From Euborellia annulipes (lineage: Eukaryota; Arthropoda; Insecta; Dermaptera; Anisolabididae): a stretch of 64,000 nucleotides of DNA. The position numbers and the translations under genes are program-made. Positions 10,641 through 22,154 of the stretch are shown piece by piece (the stretch's first letter is position 1; each line of letters starts with the position of its first letter). The DNA lies in NCBI GenBank assembly GCA_023213315.1, contig JAKCPI010031695.1:62001-126000 (forward strand), given 5' to 3'. The notes below the pieces were generated by a model. It was not told the origin of the DNA. It saw nothing but the letters and a program-made list of their open reading frames with translations, and made no database searches.

Positions 10641-10845
10641 ACCTCAATGATCTGTCCCAGCAAAATTTTAACTTCTACTAAAGGCATAAAAACCCTTGAG
10701 TCCTAACGAGTCCCCGTCGCTATCGCCCTACCTAATTTTGTTTCATTTCATCACTTTATAAGCATTTAATTTTTTTTTCTTGCTTCTAGGGGGGGGGGCA
10801 GCTGCCCACCCCCTACCCCTCGCTGGGTACGCCCATGCGGCCAAC

Positions 10846-10990
10846 GCTTGGGATTGGTGACCCCAAGCAATCAGAGAGTGGAACGTCCCCCGGTAGCCAT
10901 CGGTGCTATGTCTTGTAAATTTATTAAATAAAATTTTAACCCCTAAATGGCAGCAGTACCCGAAAAGGGCTTTAAAAAATGTAGCCCTTT
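10846..10990 (-). repeat. Dispersed repeat, ACCGGGGGACGTTCC family
   Basis: Contains the complement of GGCTACCGGGGGACGTTCCAC and a TGATTGCT..GGGGTCA block. The same units are at about 45955-46150 and 46312-46440 in plus orientation, where they begin CGGCTACTGAGGCCATTTAG. Noncoding. Confidence 0.55.
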
Positions 10991-11532
10991 TCCTTCTCGT
11001 GTTTTTTAACCACTCACTGCCCATCTTATTGGACTCTATTTTGGAATCAGGGGCGCATAAAAATCTCGACATCGAATCTATGATCATAATACTTTCTCTC
11101 TCCATACATATATTACATATATAGGTAAGAGGAAGAAAAAAAACAACTCTCAATTTTGGCCTAAGAAAGCATATCATACTCATTTATATTTACCGCCAAT
11201 GAACAATTTTAATAATAATATTTAGAAATATTCGTAATATTTATAAAATAATTTCATAAATTGTTTTTTCAAATAAAATTTAAAATTAAATTAATCTTTG
11301 TTTTTATAAGATTTAAGTTTTTTTTTTAATTTAATCAAAATAAGAGTATATCTTTTGAATCATTTTGAAATCTCTATCAAATGACATTTTGTGATGATCA
11401 CATGGTTTTAAATTAATTAAATTTTAATTTCCAATCAGATTTAAATAATTATACAAACTTTTATTAATTATTTTCAAGATTAAGTATTTGTATTTAATTA
11501 TTATTTCCATTTAATTAGTTAATTACTTGAAA

Positions 11533-14500
11533 ATGAACGAAACATCAAATTATTATGATATAGAAGATAAATGGATGTTTGAATCAATTAAAAAGTATAA
11601 TTATATCATTTAATATAAACTAATTGTTATTTATTATTATTATTATTATTTTTTCTAGATATGATCAAATTCGGATGTATGATTTAGAGAATGTTACTTG
11701 TCAATTGGAATCTTCATCTATCAATGACATTTGTATGATTCAAAAAAATAAATCTAAACAAGATCAGATATTGGAATATACTTTGCCATCTAAAATTACG
11801 ATTGAACCTGGGAACGAAGGATTCACTAAGGATTGTGATCTTAAAATGAAATGTGGAGCATTTTTTAAAAATGAAATTTATAAAGTAAGTACTAATCTTA
11901 TAATTCATATTATAACCTTAAGTTAAGAACTTATGAATATGGCTTTAATATATAAAGTATAGTACACTCTAACGGGTCAAAGTCGCGGAATAACTCACAA
12001 GGCAGTTCCAAGACATATCAGGATGGTAAAAGATTAGCTACTGACAAGGAGGTAGCGTGACAGCTAGCCTGACGACCTTGGTCATTCTTAAAACATTGCT
12101 GAAATCCATGTAATTTTTTGAGAAGTAGATGAATTAAGTTTGCTGGAATTATTCAATAGGAAGGATTTAATAGAGAAAATAAGCCACTGATTGCTTTTCT
12201 TAGTGAAATACTTTTGTAAATATTTCGTATTGAATATCGCAAACCATTTTCAGTGGCACAATTGTGGAGCGTACTTGAAATTATAAAATATTTATTGAGA
12301 AGCCATTCTATATATGGTGGGGATCACTTTTCGATGAGAGCAAGTTACTGACAAAAAATTACATTCCTATATCCGTTACAAAAACTTATATATATATATA
12401 TATATTTTAATCCTTTGCACTCGTATGTACCATATAGGCGACTTGATTTTTTTTACCGTTGCAATCCTATGTCGCCTTATAGCCGCCATCCTACATTTAT
12501 TATTATATATATACAGGGATGGGCGTTAATCAGTTACATGTATTTGAAATACAAGATACCAAATACAATATTAATTGGTATCTTGTAACTCGTTACAGAA
12601 TTGGCAAAGTAATTGCTATCTTGTATTTCGTTACATTTTTTAGTAATTGGTATCTGAAATTCGAGATACCAAATACTTTTTTTTTAATTTGCCGCAGTGT
12701 AAAAAGTCTTGCAGAGGGAGCTGAAATCGTTTTAATTTATTTAATATTACTGTATGTAATCGTCGTGTGGGTTTTCTGCTCCAGATCTTAGTAAAAACCA
12801 GTAACTAGAAGTCAATCAAACCGCCAAATTTTCACTCTTCGTTAAAAAACTTTTTGCTTTCTTCTTTCAACCAGCTCTCAACGACTAAATCTTTGTTCTT
12901 CTGCCCCAGTTGAAAGATTGTTTTCATTTGCGGGTTTATTCATTCTCCATCAAGTTCCAGATTATCCGACAAAACTTTTGAAAACTTGGTTTTTTGAAAC
13001 CTTTTCATATTTTTATAAATAAATTTTTTTAGTGTCATGATTAATTTTATTGTTTTCGATTTTCCAAAGGTATTCTCCAATATAAGTTTAGCTGCCACTT
13101 TCCTAAACTAAATTTATTTAGGGTTCCAGATAGAGCCCTGCACGGGCCGATTTTTTGGCCCAGACCGGTCCGTGTCCGTATTTTTTTTGACTTCCCGCCC
13201 GTACCTGGCCCGTAATTTTTTACCATTCTTCAGGCCCGCCCGGAATTTTTTCAAACCCGCCCATTCCCGCCCGAGATTTAGTGAATGAATGAACGAATGT
13301 CTAGTAATTTTTAAATAAAATTTCATTTGCATGCCCGTCCGCCCGAACCCGTTTATTTAGACTTGCTACCCTCCCGTATCCGCCCGTAATTTTTTCATGG
13401 CCTCCAAAGCCCGCGGGCCGGGCGGGTAACGGGCCTACGGGGCAACCCGTACCCGTGCAGGGCTCTAGTTCCAGAATTACCCCTCCAAAAAGTATTTTAA
13501 AATCAAGGAAAAATTTGTTTGTAATTGGTATTTTCAATGTATTTGAAATACGTAATTGGTATCTTGTATCTCGTTACACAAACCCGTGAATAATTGGTAT
13601 CTTGTATTTCGTTACAAAAATCTGAAGTAATTAGTATTTTTTATCTCGTCACTCAAAATCGAGTAACTTGCCCATCCCTGTATATATATATATATTTACA
13701 TGAGTATTACATTCAGGTTGATTATCTTCTTTACCTAGGCGTAATTTAAGAAGTGATTTTTCGAAATTACAAGGGGATATTATTTTCTCTCAAACATGAA
13801 GTTAGTTTTCCACTTTAAAATTGTTTAAATAAATAACTTTAGAGAAATATATTCCCAGAAAATCTTTTCATTTTGATCTAATATAAAAAATAATTCTGAG
13901 TTGACTGAGACCTTTTCAAATATAAATACGAGTGCAATGGGTTTATATATATTTTATATATAATAATATATACACACAATATATATTATATATATATATA
14001 TATATATTTGTTTATGTTTTTGTAACGCATATAGGAATGCAATTTTTTCTCAGTGACTTGCTCTCATCGAAAAGTGATACCCACTATTATAGAATGGCTT
14101 CTCAATAAATACTTTATAATTTCGAGCACGCTCCACAATTGTGGCACTGAAAATGGTTTGCGATATGCAATACGAAATTTGTTATATATATACACAAAAT
14201 ATATATATTATATATATAAAGATTGGTTTATATTTGGAAAGTAATCTCTCCTAAATTTGGAAAGTAATCTTTATTCTAAAATTAAATTCTTTTTCGAGAA
14301 GATTCCCAGCAATAATAATGCATCCCGAATGTGAGTTTACAATTTTGAACTTTGTACAAGACTTAAGAGAAAAAATTCACCAAATTGGATAGCCAGCCCT
14401 CTTTCTATAATCATTCATTATTGGAAACATTTTGGCTATATTTTTGAAATTACTAGAATTGCTGACTTTTTATTTTAGAATTATTATTTATTATAAAAAA

Positions 14501-16606
14501 ATAATGATTTCAGATGTCAACTTTATACGGAAAACAAAAAGTAATTATTTCTGAAGTAGGCCAAAAAGAAGTGGGGATTCATGAATTAGGATCAGAGGAA
14601 TCAGGTATGTATATAATTTATTATTTATTTTAATGCAAATGACAATTGTGGTATTACTATCTAAGATGCAGGTCTGAATAAAAGAGGTTAATTTATTGAT
14701 ATATAAATTTTTTCTTTGTCTTTATTTAACATTCTTTTATAATTCTATTGATATTCTCTTTTAGATCTCATTAAACAAATTGGGCATTGCACTACCGAAC
14801 TCATAGGACCTGATATCGCTTGCAATAGCCAAGGTCAGCTTTTGTTAGCCTCGAAAAGCAATCAACCTTTACTAATTGCCGATGTGGCTTCATTGCGAAC
14901 GATGCGAGTACTTCCAATATCCAGCGAAGAAGATCATCTTCTTGGATGTCATTTCCTCGAAGATAATTTAGTAGCTGTTTGTTATCAAGATTCTGGACAA
15001 GTTATTATATACGATATCAGAACTGATAAAATTGTCCAAGAGATAAAACCAAGTGAGTATCATTTTAGCAATTTTTTCATTGTTATTTTAGGGGTTGGAA
15101 AATTAGGTTATTTGTAGGGTTCGAAAAAATTTTATTTAATTTTATCAAAAACGAATAGTTTCTTGCAAGTTGTTTTAAATCATATGCATAGGCCCAAGCC
15201 ACAAGCTACGGTCGGGGCCTTTTCTGCAGATCGGCCAAAATATGTTATTGAATTTCAAAAGATTTATTGATGGAGAATTTTTGAACTTGAAATTTTCTAA
15301 ATTAAAATAAAAAAAACTATTGATATTAATTTGCATAACAATTTTTGGCCGAAGAAAGATAATTTGATTATTATTCGTTTATTTATTTTTTTTAAAGGTT
15401 TATTAGATTTCTCTAATTAGCAAGCAACATAATTTTATATTTATTAATTAATATGCCAGGGCCGACGTTTCGGTCGCATATAGGACCATCCTCAGGGTCA
15501 TGCCATTGTCATCCTTGGCAAAAGACAATTAATTTAATAAATCCAAAGACCAAATTAGATAGAGTGTATGTATCAAAGAGTGAGTGAGTGACTCACATTC
15601 ACTAAATGGATTTATTAAGTTAATAATGTCTTTTGCCAACATGACCACTGAAGGATCAATATATTGACAATGGCTTGACCCTGAGGATGGTCTTGTGTGC
15701 GACCGAAACGTCGAATAATGCGCAAATTATTTTTCTCTGGCCGAAAGTCCTAATGAAAATAATTCTTTCTTATGACCATCTCCAATCCATACGGGTTATT
15801 AATATTTATTACTCAATTTGTAAATAGTACAGCAAATACAGCGAATTGAATAATTTCAAAGAAAAATTTTTTAACGTGAACATCATATGAAATTTCAATT
15901 TCGGAAGTTTTTTTCATAACACACGGACTTTGAGGAAATTTTACACTTAACGGAACCAGCATTTTCAAATTTTTGGAATGGAACTAAAGAAAAAGCAAAT
16001 ATGATCGAAATTATAATTTTTAAAGAATCCAGCTTATCCAGCTGATTGGTAAAGCATTCAGAGAATTTTCTTTCCTGGCTGCCTCTGCTCCCATATTTCC
16101 TAAAGATATTCCAGCCACAACTTACATCGCAATTTTTAAAGATTGTAATAATATCTTTTCTAGTGACACCCTCTTCATCTGGAAACAAATGGCAGATTGG
16201 CTCAAGTTATTCGAAATCTCGTTCAGTTCAACTCGAGACAAACAGTGTTATTTTATGGGTGAAAGATGGAATTGTAGAACTTTTTGACCGAAGGACTTTA
16301 ATCAACCGTTTGGAATGTATTAGTTTGTCAAAACTTATACCAAGTGATTTAGAGATACGCGTTTCCCCATTTAAACCATCACAAATTGCAGTGTTCAGTT
16401 CCAAGGCCGGTGATGTATCTATTATCGACCTTACATCGACGGATTCTCCTTTAACACCTCGTTTTCTTTTCACACATGATGGTCATAGTGTTCTTAACCC
16501 TGAACAATTAGACGTTCATGTCACTGATGCTTTGTGGCTTCGAGATCAAACTCTCGTTTCGAGTGCTAATACAAAAAGTCTCCATTGTTGGAAATATAAC
16601 ACATGA
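11533..16606 (+). CDS. WDR73: WD repeat-containing protein 73, complete
   Basis: WDR73 is a WD40 protein linked in vertebrates to Galloway-Mowat syndrome and to Integrator (INTS9/11) assembly and microtubules. Exons by phase: 11533-11594, 11659-11884, 14514-14604, 14765-15052, 16164-16606. Sum 1110 nt, 369 aa, close to human length. Seen: N-terminal EDKWMFESIKKYDQIRMYDLE, matching the family's D-W-L-ESL-YxxLxxxDL start; a KDCDLKMKCGAFF block; and a C-terminal RFLFTHDGH.....VTDALWLRD..LVSSANTKSLHCWKY, where the family has LFTHxGH...TH.WHP..LLSA..SLHVW. The whole first exon (62 nt) is coding. Its stop lies 154 bp from the DAW1 stop on the other strand. Intron 2 (2.6 kb) contains three nested transposons; intron 4 holds foldback element E. 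INTS6 in the same window and WDR73's reported Integrator link are noted without inferring co-regulation. Confidence 0.93.
12514..13680 (+). mobile_element. hAT transposon relic nested in foldback
   Basis: Terminal inverted repeats CAGGGATGGGC...GCCCATCCCTG. The 8-bp flanks are both tatatata, uninformative in a TA repeat. Subterminal ATTGGTATCTTGTA repeats occur at both ends. Around 12900-13000, plus-strand fragments resemble the hAT C-terminal dimerisation motif (PVERLFSFAG, then SRLSDKTFE) with frame breaks, so this is a dead autonomous copy with internal deletion. It is itself interrupted by the MITE 13131-13467. Confidence 0.8.
13131..13467. mobile_element. hAT-type MITE (TAGAGCCCTGCACGGG ends), third nesting level
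   Basis: Terminal inverted repeats TAGAGCCCTGCACGGG...CCCGTGCAGGGCTCTA, 337 bp, GC-rich for this window, with CCCGCCCG repeats inside. Flanked by identical gttccaga at 13123-13130 and 13468-13475, a perfect 8-bp target duplication, making it the youngest of the three insertions here. Confidence 0.88.
15460..15502 (-). ncRNA. Hammerhead-like motif E1
   Basis: Minus strand: core CUGAGGA (15489-15495), extra U, stem II GGUC/GACC (15484-15487 with 15472-15475), GAA, loopless stem III AC/GU (15465-15468), C17 (15464). Only two stem I pairs (CC with GG) are obvious, so helix I is weak. Confidence 0.5.
15677..15718 (+). ncRNA. Hammerhead-like motif E2
   Basis: Core CUGAGGA 15681-15687, extra U, stem II GGUC/GACC (15689-15692 with 15701-15704), GAA 15705-15707, ACGU 15708-15711, C17 15712. 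Stem I pairing has decayed (one clear pair), so it is probably inactive. Confidence 0.45.
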
Positions 16607-16760
16607 TCTCACTTTGAATATAAACTTTAGATCATATATTCATTGCTATTGCATTTTATAAACATATAATTTGTAATTAATGTTTTTATTGATTATTATA
16701 CGATGATTTTATACAAAGATTTTTTTTATTTTCTAAGCCAAACTAGAAATGTATTAAATA

Positions 16761-19700
16761 TTATCGCCATACACGACACATATTATCTTTGGAAATAGTG
16801 TAAATTGCATCACCGGCGTAATCAAAAGCGCATTGAATAACTTCGTCTCGATGATTATCAAGAACCTGAAGACATTCGGCGGTATCTGGATTCCATATAC
16901 GCGCTGTACGATCAGCTGATGCTGATAAAAGTTGGCCTGCACAAGGACTAAAAACTACCTATAAAATAATTTTCATTTAGTAATTATATATATTTTATTC
17001 ATAAGAATATTTCAATTTTATTTTAAAATAAATACCTTGCTTACTTCTTCAGAATGACCCTTTAAAATTGCTTTACGTTCGAAATTCTTTAAACAATCCC
17101 ATATAAAAATTTCACCATTTCCTGTAGCTGATGCCAGTCTTTCAGTTGAATAATCGAACGTAATGTCAAAGACCTGTCAAAATATTTTATTTCAAAAAAT
17201 AATTTAAATAACTAAGAATATATTCGAGTATATATACATATATTTTTTTCCCGTTCGGCACTCTGGCCATTATTGGACCCTTCGTGTCTCCTGGGGGATC
17301 TCCCAGTATCCTATTCCAGGAAGCAACTTGAAAATGTTGAGCTGGACACTAACCCGAGTCGTGCCACCCATAATCGGCGTCAGAGGAGCCAAGTGGAGCT
17401 TTGGATTGCGGTTCTGAAATCTCAACACGACTCGGGTTCGAATCAAATTGCCGAGCTCTCCTCTAGGGAAGTGGGAGAAAATCTCACCCCAAAAACACAA
17501 AGGGATCAATTTAAGGTGGCCTATGTGCCTTAAGCCGGCCATTCACGATCGCTCCAAATGGATGTCATCCATTCACTACACGACATTCATTTGTTTTTCC
17601 CCACTCACGGTCAGTTTTTGGATTGACATCGCTCCATTTGGACGGATGAAGCGATCGTGAATGGCCGGCGTTAAAAATGAGGATTACTCCGATTGGGTAA
17701 CCCAGGAACTGCCTGGGTGGCCGAGAAGAAGCATTACCTCATAAAATCCACCGACTAATTCAATTGTGTATATATAAGTTATTTTATAAAAATAAAGTTT
17801 CATTATACCTCTGCTTTATGTCCTTGTAAGGTATGCAAACAATTATGCATTCGACGATCCCAAATTCGTGCAGTTTTATCCAAAGAAGAGCTTGCAATGA
17901 GTTTATCATTTGGCGAGAAAATGCTCTGGGAGATTTGGCAATGATGGCCAACCAAGACAGTCACCCGCCTAAATTAGATCAAGCATTCTAAAGAGAAATA
18001 GTTATGAAAAATCCCAAGTCTCTTGTGAGTATATTTATATATAATATTATTTATAAAGAATAATAATTGCAAGATCTCTCACCTGATGAGCAACATTACA
18101 CATACTGCCTAATGCAAAATATACCGGTATACTTTCTTGACACTTATTGGGCCCTGGAGATGGCCTCTATCGAAACTGAAACGTTGGCCCAATAAAATAT
18201 TTAAAGGAAAAAAATTTGGCTGCCAGTCTATGCTTTTGCAACCCTTCCTTGATACAACTTCACAACAACAATATTAAAGAATAATGAGCCCATTTTTATT
18301 ACTTTTTTCCATTCTATCTTATGATGCCATCCATTAACCATTAAAATTCCACGCAAAAACAAGAATTCGTACCTCTGCATGTAGCCTATTTTTAACCAAC
18401 ATTTTTCATTTATTAAAATTTATGCCATTTGCAACGCAAGTTTCAAATTTTAAAATACTCATTATCTTTTAAACCAATTGAGCAAATTAAATTTTTTTAT
18501 ACCAAATTTTTTAATGTAGAATATTGTTGAAAGTAATTGGCTTTCCTTTCAGTTTTTCCTTTTGGGGGGGGGGGGACCCTTAGCACCAGGCCACCAGGGT
18601 TGGTCGAGGGTCCGGTGGCCTGGTGCAAAGAATAACACACCGATCCCCGAAAATACTGAAAGGCCTAGGAGGGTTCGATTTCCTGGAGACAGGGACGATT
18701 GGCCCACCAAGAAAAAATATATTCACAAAATTTAATTAAAATGTCTGAATTCTCTTCCATAAATAATATTTTAATTTTATTAGGAATGAAAGTTAGAAGA
18801 AAACAGAGCCAGAATTTTTTCTTTAAAAAATATTATTCTAACAGCCGACGTTTCAGCTTTGGTCAAAGCCATCCTCGGAACTGTTAGTTGTCATTATGAA
18901 CATATATTTAGAATTGTATTTGCAACTAATTCTGGAAATAACATTAGTAAAAAGTTTTAGTTTAAGAAAAAACTTTTTCCTTCTTCTATCACTAATAATA
19001 CAATGTCTTTTGTGCCTAATGTGACACTTGACACCAGGGCATTAGATGAAATTGTACTGCCTAACTTTCATTCCTGATACAAATTCCACCAGCCATAAAA
19101 TACTCTTATATTTATAATTTTATAAATATTACGAATATTACTTATACGTAAAATAAATAATAAAATATTACCGTTTCACTCTAGGATCCCAGAGGCACAA
19201 TGTTCCATCAAACGAACTCGTTAACAACTGTCCATCTTGGCTAAATTCAATCCCAACTACAGTATCCGTGTGTCCGCGTGCAACGTACAGCTCTTGGCCG
19301 GTTTGTAAATCGAATATTCTTGCCGAACAATCCATACTTCCTGATGCCAAAAGTTGAGGAATTCGATGGCTGAAACGTACCACGGTCACCTCACCAGCAT
19401 GACCCCAAAGGGTTTGGATGCATTCCTTGCCTCGCCATACACGCACAGTTCTATCGAAAGATCCCGTAGCAAGCCGATCACTGAAAAAATTAAGTATTTA
19501 ATTATTTCAATATTAACCCATTTATTTATATGAGTTATCGATTTGGAAGCAGCAGAGTCAAAACTTGAAGCCGCTCTAATCATAACTGTTGCTACCCTAG
19601 CATGGGCGTAACATGTGATATCGCCCCCCCCCCCCCCCCAAAGAAAAATTGAGACAATATGGGGCCTTCCAGGCCCTCCCTCCGGATGCTGGCTGGTCCC

Positions 19701-21867
19701 ATGCCCCCCCCCCCCCCGAAAAATTATAGTATTTTCTTTAACTTACCTGTAGGGATTGTTGAAAGCAACACTAAAAACAACATTTTTATGACCATTAAGT
19801 GTTGCAATTTCACATCCATTTTCCAAATCCCAAATTTTACATGTTCTGTCATAACTACCAGTTGCACATCTAAAAGATATAAATGTTTTTAAAAATAGAA
19901 AACAAATACAAAGATACTAATCGAAGATAGTTTGTGAACAAAATTTCTCAAAAGCTGTTCTAATGATTTTGGTATTTATTTTACTATGATAGCTATATTT
20001 ATTTACTTCAAATTCTAAGACCTGCATTCATGCAAAAGGAGATGAAACAAATAAAAGTTGACCAATGAATGAAAAATAACGAACTAATCTTTCTTAAAAA
20101 TCTCAAAACCTTTTGAGAAATTTTGTTCATAGATTATTATACATTATGTCTTTTGAAAAACCGGAGTTTAAACTCTACATTAGAGTGTTAACAATAATTT
20201 AAAAAGTAAAAATCTATTCTTAATTATAAAATTAATAGATAATGAACCTGTGACCGATTCGATCAAAAGCAGCATTGGTCAATGCAAGAACATGAGTCCG
20301 AAGAGTCCAATGTCTCCGATAAGTTTTAGTAACTTCTCTTTTCCTTAACTGTGACTGTATATTTTGAAGACCTCGACGAAGTCCAGCAGAAGCGTCCGGA
20401 CCAGAGACTAAAGGTTCATTATTTTCAACATTTTGAGCCCATTCTTCAACATCTGAACTAATAAGAAATAGTTGAAATTCTTCTCTAGCTAATTTTAAAA
20501 TGAAATACAAAACTCAATTTTTTTTTTTTAGGATATCATCTTAAAATTTAAATTTCTCTTATTGCCTACCTGGTTTTAAAATCCAAAAGATCTAGAGTTT
20601 TAAGATATTTCTTGTTTGATGATTTTTCATATTCAAATCCTAAACCTTTAAAAAGAAATATATCATTACAAAGGCGAGCAAGAGGATCAAGGGGTAGCAG
20701 CCCTCTGGCGAGCGGCAAAGGCCGCCGAAGGCGCTGGTATATATATATATATATATATATATACCTAGTATACTGGGTGCGCGGTTACAATCCGGGCAAA
20801 ATTGAATTTGAATTTCTCAGTATATTAGAATTCAGGAGTAGGCGCTAATTGGCACTAAGGTGTACTAGATACGTCGTCGGTAGGACTTTAATAATATAAA
20901 AATGGCAGAGTTTGTCAAGTCAATGCTTGGAATGTAAAAGAAGAAGAGCGACGTAGATAGAAACTCTTCGCGCTGGAAGAATGCTGACCGAGATTTTAAG
21001 ATTCTTAAGGTAACCAAGATGCATCAGTGGATGGAGTGTATGACCTCTGGGAGGCCGTACATCTTTCAACAAGACGCTCATACAAGTCATTGAATCCAAC
21101 AATGGCTCCCTGAAAATATTTTTTGGTCGAAATATTTGTGGCCTTCTATAGTCCCAACGCTTTCGACTTCCACGTGTGGAGCGTTTTCGAGAGACAAACC
21201 AACAAGTCCAGGCACCTCAACATCGCCACCCTCCAGGGCTCCATCAAGGCAGCGTTTTCGACCACGGACTGAGAACATTTGAAGACAGCATGCTCGCGCT
21301 AGAGCGAGGATTCAGACTGTGATAGAGGCAGCAAAAAAGGACCTACAAACTGGGATATGAAAGCATTTTTTCTATCTTTAATATTGACTGTAAGTAAACA
21401 ACTTTTTCCATAAAACAATTTTTTGTTCGGATTTTGGTCGCGCACCCTGTATATATATTTAGTTGCTGGTTGACCGAGCTGGAGCTCGGTAATTTTTTTT
21501 TTATTTTTTTAATTACTAGTATATTCGAAGTTTCTAAAAACTGAGATAAAACCTGACATGTTTTCTATTTCCCAAATAGTATATATTTAAAATTTGAAAG
21601 AAAAAGTTTGAGAGAATTTCGAGAAAATTTGAAAAAACTAAAAAAGTACATCAGTAAAGTACTAGTACCCGATTTTTCCCAAAGACGAGACCTAGCGCAA
21701 TTTCATATTGGGACCGTAAATAATATATATTTAAAATTTCAAAATAATCGTTAGAGCAGTTTTCGAAATATGATATGCTGATATGCTTACAAACGTATAT
21801 TATTTCATAAAATAATGCCGCATTACCTGGAGGAAAATATCGTAGCAGAATCTTTTTTAAGTTTCAT
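16761..21867 (-). CDS. DAW1: Dynein axonemal assembly factor with WD repeats 1, one-base frameshift in exon 1
   Basis: DAW1 (WDR69/ODA16 family) is a WD40 adaptor that helps outer-arm dynein enter cilia and flagella. Exons (minus, 5' to 3'): 21827-21867, 20570-20645, 20248-20457, 19747-19869, 19172-19480, 17809-17968, 17036-17173, 16761-16958. Seen: N-terminal [10 protein letters not shown] then FEYE....LDLLDF, the helical pre-WD segment, and eight WD-type blades with [38 protein letters not shown] and the terminal SKDNMCRVW. All junctions from exon 2 on keep phase. Exon 1 is 41 nt where 40 are needed: an A6 run (21853-21858) holds one base too many, and with A5 the predicted length is 417 aa (human about 415). 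This could be an assembly error or a real null. Intron 1 carries a mariner relic; introns hold SINEs and foldback pieces. Confidence 0.92.
17388..17500 (+). repeat. tRNA-derived SINE head in DAW1 intron 6
   Basis: GCCAAGTGGAGCTTTGGATTG...CTCGGGTTCGAATCAAATT resembles a tRNA with box A and box B (GGTTCGAATC). An opposite-strand relative with better boxes (GTGGCTAAGTGG, GGGTTCGAATCC) is at 58985-59065. Related sequence extends on both sides (17270-17750). Confidence 0.6.
17534..17669. mobile_element. Short foldback MITE in DAW1 intron 6
   Basis: Terminal inverted repeats GCCGGCCATTCACGATCGCT...AGCGATCGTGAATGGCCGGC are at least 20 bp and perfect, in a 136-bp element. The flanks show TTAA on the left and GTTAA on the right, so the target may be TTAA or TA. 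Confidence 0.7.
18144..18195 (+). ncRNA. Degenerate hammerhead motif F in DAW1 intron 5
   Basis: Stem I is a perfect ten-bp helix, UUAUUGGGCC (18144-18153) with GGCCCAAUAA (18186-18195). The core is CUGGAGA (conserved A6 changed to G), followed by GAA, ACGU and U17. Stem II is poorly paired. Structure is retained but the core is broken, so it is probably inactive. Confidence 0.5.
18570..18720 (+). repeat. SINE-like repeat related to 1745-1905
   Basis: GGTCGAGGGTCCGGTGGCCTGG, box-B-like AGGGTTCGATTTCCTGG and the end GGCCCACCAA match the layout of the INTS6-intron copy. It lies in DAW1 intron 5. Confidence 0.55.
18838..18887 (-). ncRNA. Degenerate hammerhead motif G in DAW1 intron 5
   Basis: Minus strand: CUAACAG (18881-18887) pairs with CUGUUAG (18838-18844) across a small internal loop. 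The core reads CCGAGGA (U4 changed to C). Stem II is a strong six-bp helix, GGCUUU/AAAGCU. Then GAA, ACGU and C17. One core mutation should abolish cleavage. Confidence 0.5.
20770..21451 (+). mobile_element. Mariner-like transposon relic in DAW1 intron 1
   Basis: The left end TACTGGGTGCGCGGTTACAA and the inverted right end TACAGGGTGCGCGACCAAAA match imperfectly, with TA at the borders. Near 21060-21270 a broken plus-strand frame resembles the tail of a mariner transposase: [16 protein letters not shown] follows a decayed FQQD-like segment. Length is 682 bp, so it is internally deleted. Confidence 0.75.
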
Positions 21868-22154
21868 TTCATAAAAGAAGTCGATTTTTTTCTTTTCTAT
21901 ATTTGCATGTTAAAAAGATATTCGGACTTGTTTTATCAATCCTTGTCGCGTAGCAACACAGCTTCTAATTTAAGAGGGAAAATTCGGTTAATTTGCTCTC
22001 TTTTTATTAAAAAAAGGTATATATATATTATATAATAAGATCTATAAACAAAACAACAAAACAAAGCTTGTTATTTTTTGGCCCCTTGGTGACATTTAGA
22101 GTTTACTAACATGATGGGTTATTATCAAAATTTTCAAGTATTTTTTAACGCGTG
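21868..22154. promoter_or_regulatory. Divergent promoter region between DAW1 and KLHL10
   Basis: The two start codons face away from each other with 287 bp between them, too short for two independent upstream regions of usual size. It contains the X-box at 21945-21957, a TA tract, and otherwise unique AT-rich sequence without recognisable transposon ends. Shared regulation of an axoneme-assembly gene and a spermatid kelch gene is inferred. Confidence 0.6.
21945..21957. promoter_or_regulatory. Candidate RFX X-box
   Basis: GTCGCG-T-AGCAAC matches the RFX consensus GTNRCC-N(0-3)-RGYAAC at 11 of 12 defined positions. It lies about 78 bp upstream of the DAW1 ATG, the usual X-box distance in ciliary genes, and about 198 bp upstream of the KLHL10 ATG. 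RFX factors drive DAW1-type ciliary genes in other animals. Confidence 0.55.

Larger units (their letters stand above)
10139..10837. mobile_element. hAT-type MITE with nested foldback
   Basis: The left end CAAGGGCGTACCCAGG and right end CTGGGTACGCCCATG form terminal inverted repeats. Flanks are cggcgaac and cggccaac (7 of 8 identical), an aged 8-bp target duplication. The interior is interrupted by foldback element D (about 10262-10640). Confidence 0.8.
12215..14185. mobile_element. Foldback element (family of D) split by later insertions in WDR73 intron 2
   Basis: The left arm (12215-12400) contains CACAATTGTGGAGCG, GAGAAGCCATTC and CGATGAGAGCAAGT; the right arm (about 14010-14185) is its complement. 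The hammerhead core in both arms reads CTGAAAA, so the conserved G8 is mutated to A. Between the arms lie TA repeats and the hAT element 12514-13680. Confidence 0.7.
15440..15745. mobile_element. Foldback element E with hammerhead motifs in WDR73 intron 4
   Basis: The arms contain CGACGTTTCGGTCGCATA...CCATCCTCAGGGTCATGCC and, inverted, TGACCCTGAGGATGGTC...GCGACCGAAACGTCG. The centre holds a TTGGCAAAAGACAATTAA / TTAATAATGTCTTTTGCCAA inverted pair. The right arm also contains a short duplicated AACATGACCACTGAAGG segment. Confidence 0.7.

Noticed and set aside
12215..12290. Active hammerhead in the WDR73 intron 2 foldback
   Set aside because: Both arms read CTGAAAA; loss of the invariant G8 removes the catalytic base, so these are relics only.
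20612..20848. 78-aa plus-strand frame over DAW1 exon 2
   Set aside because: It is antisense to a DAW1 exon and runs into SINE, TA-repeat and mariner-end sequence.
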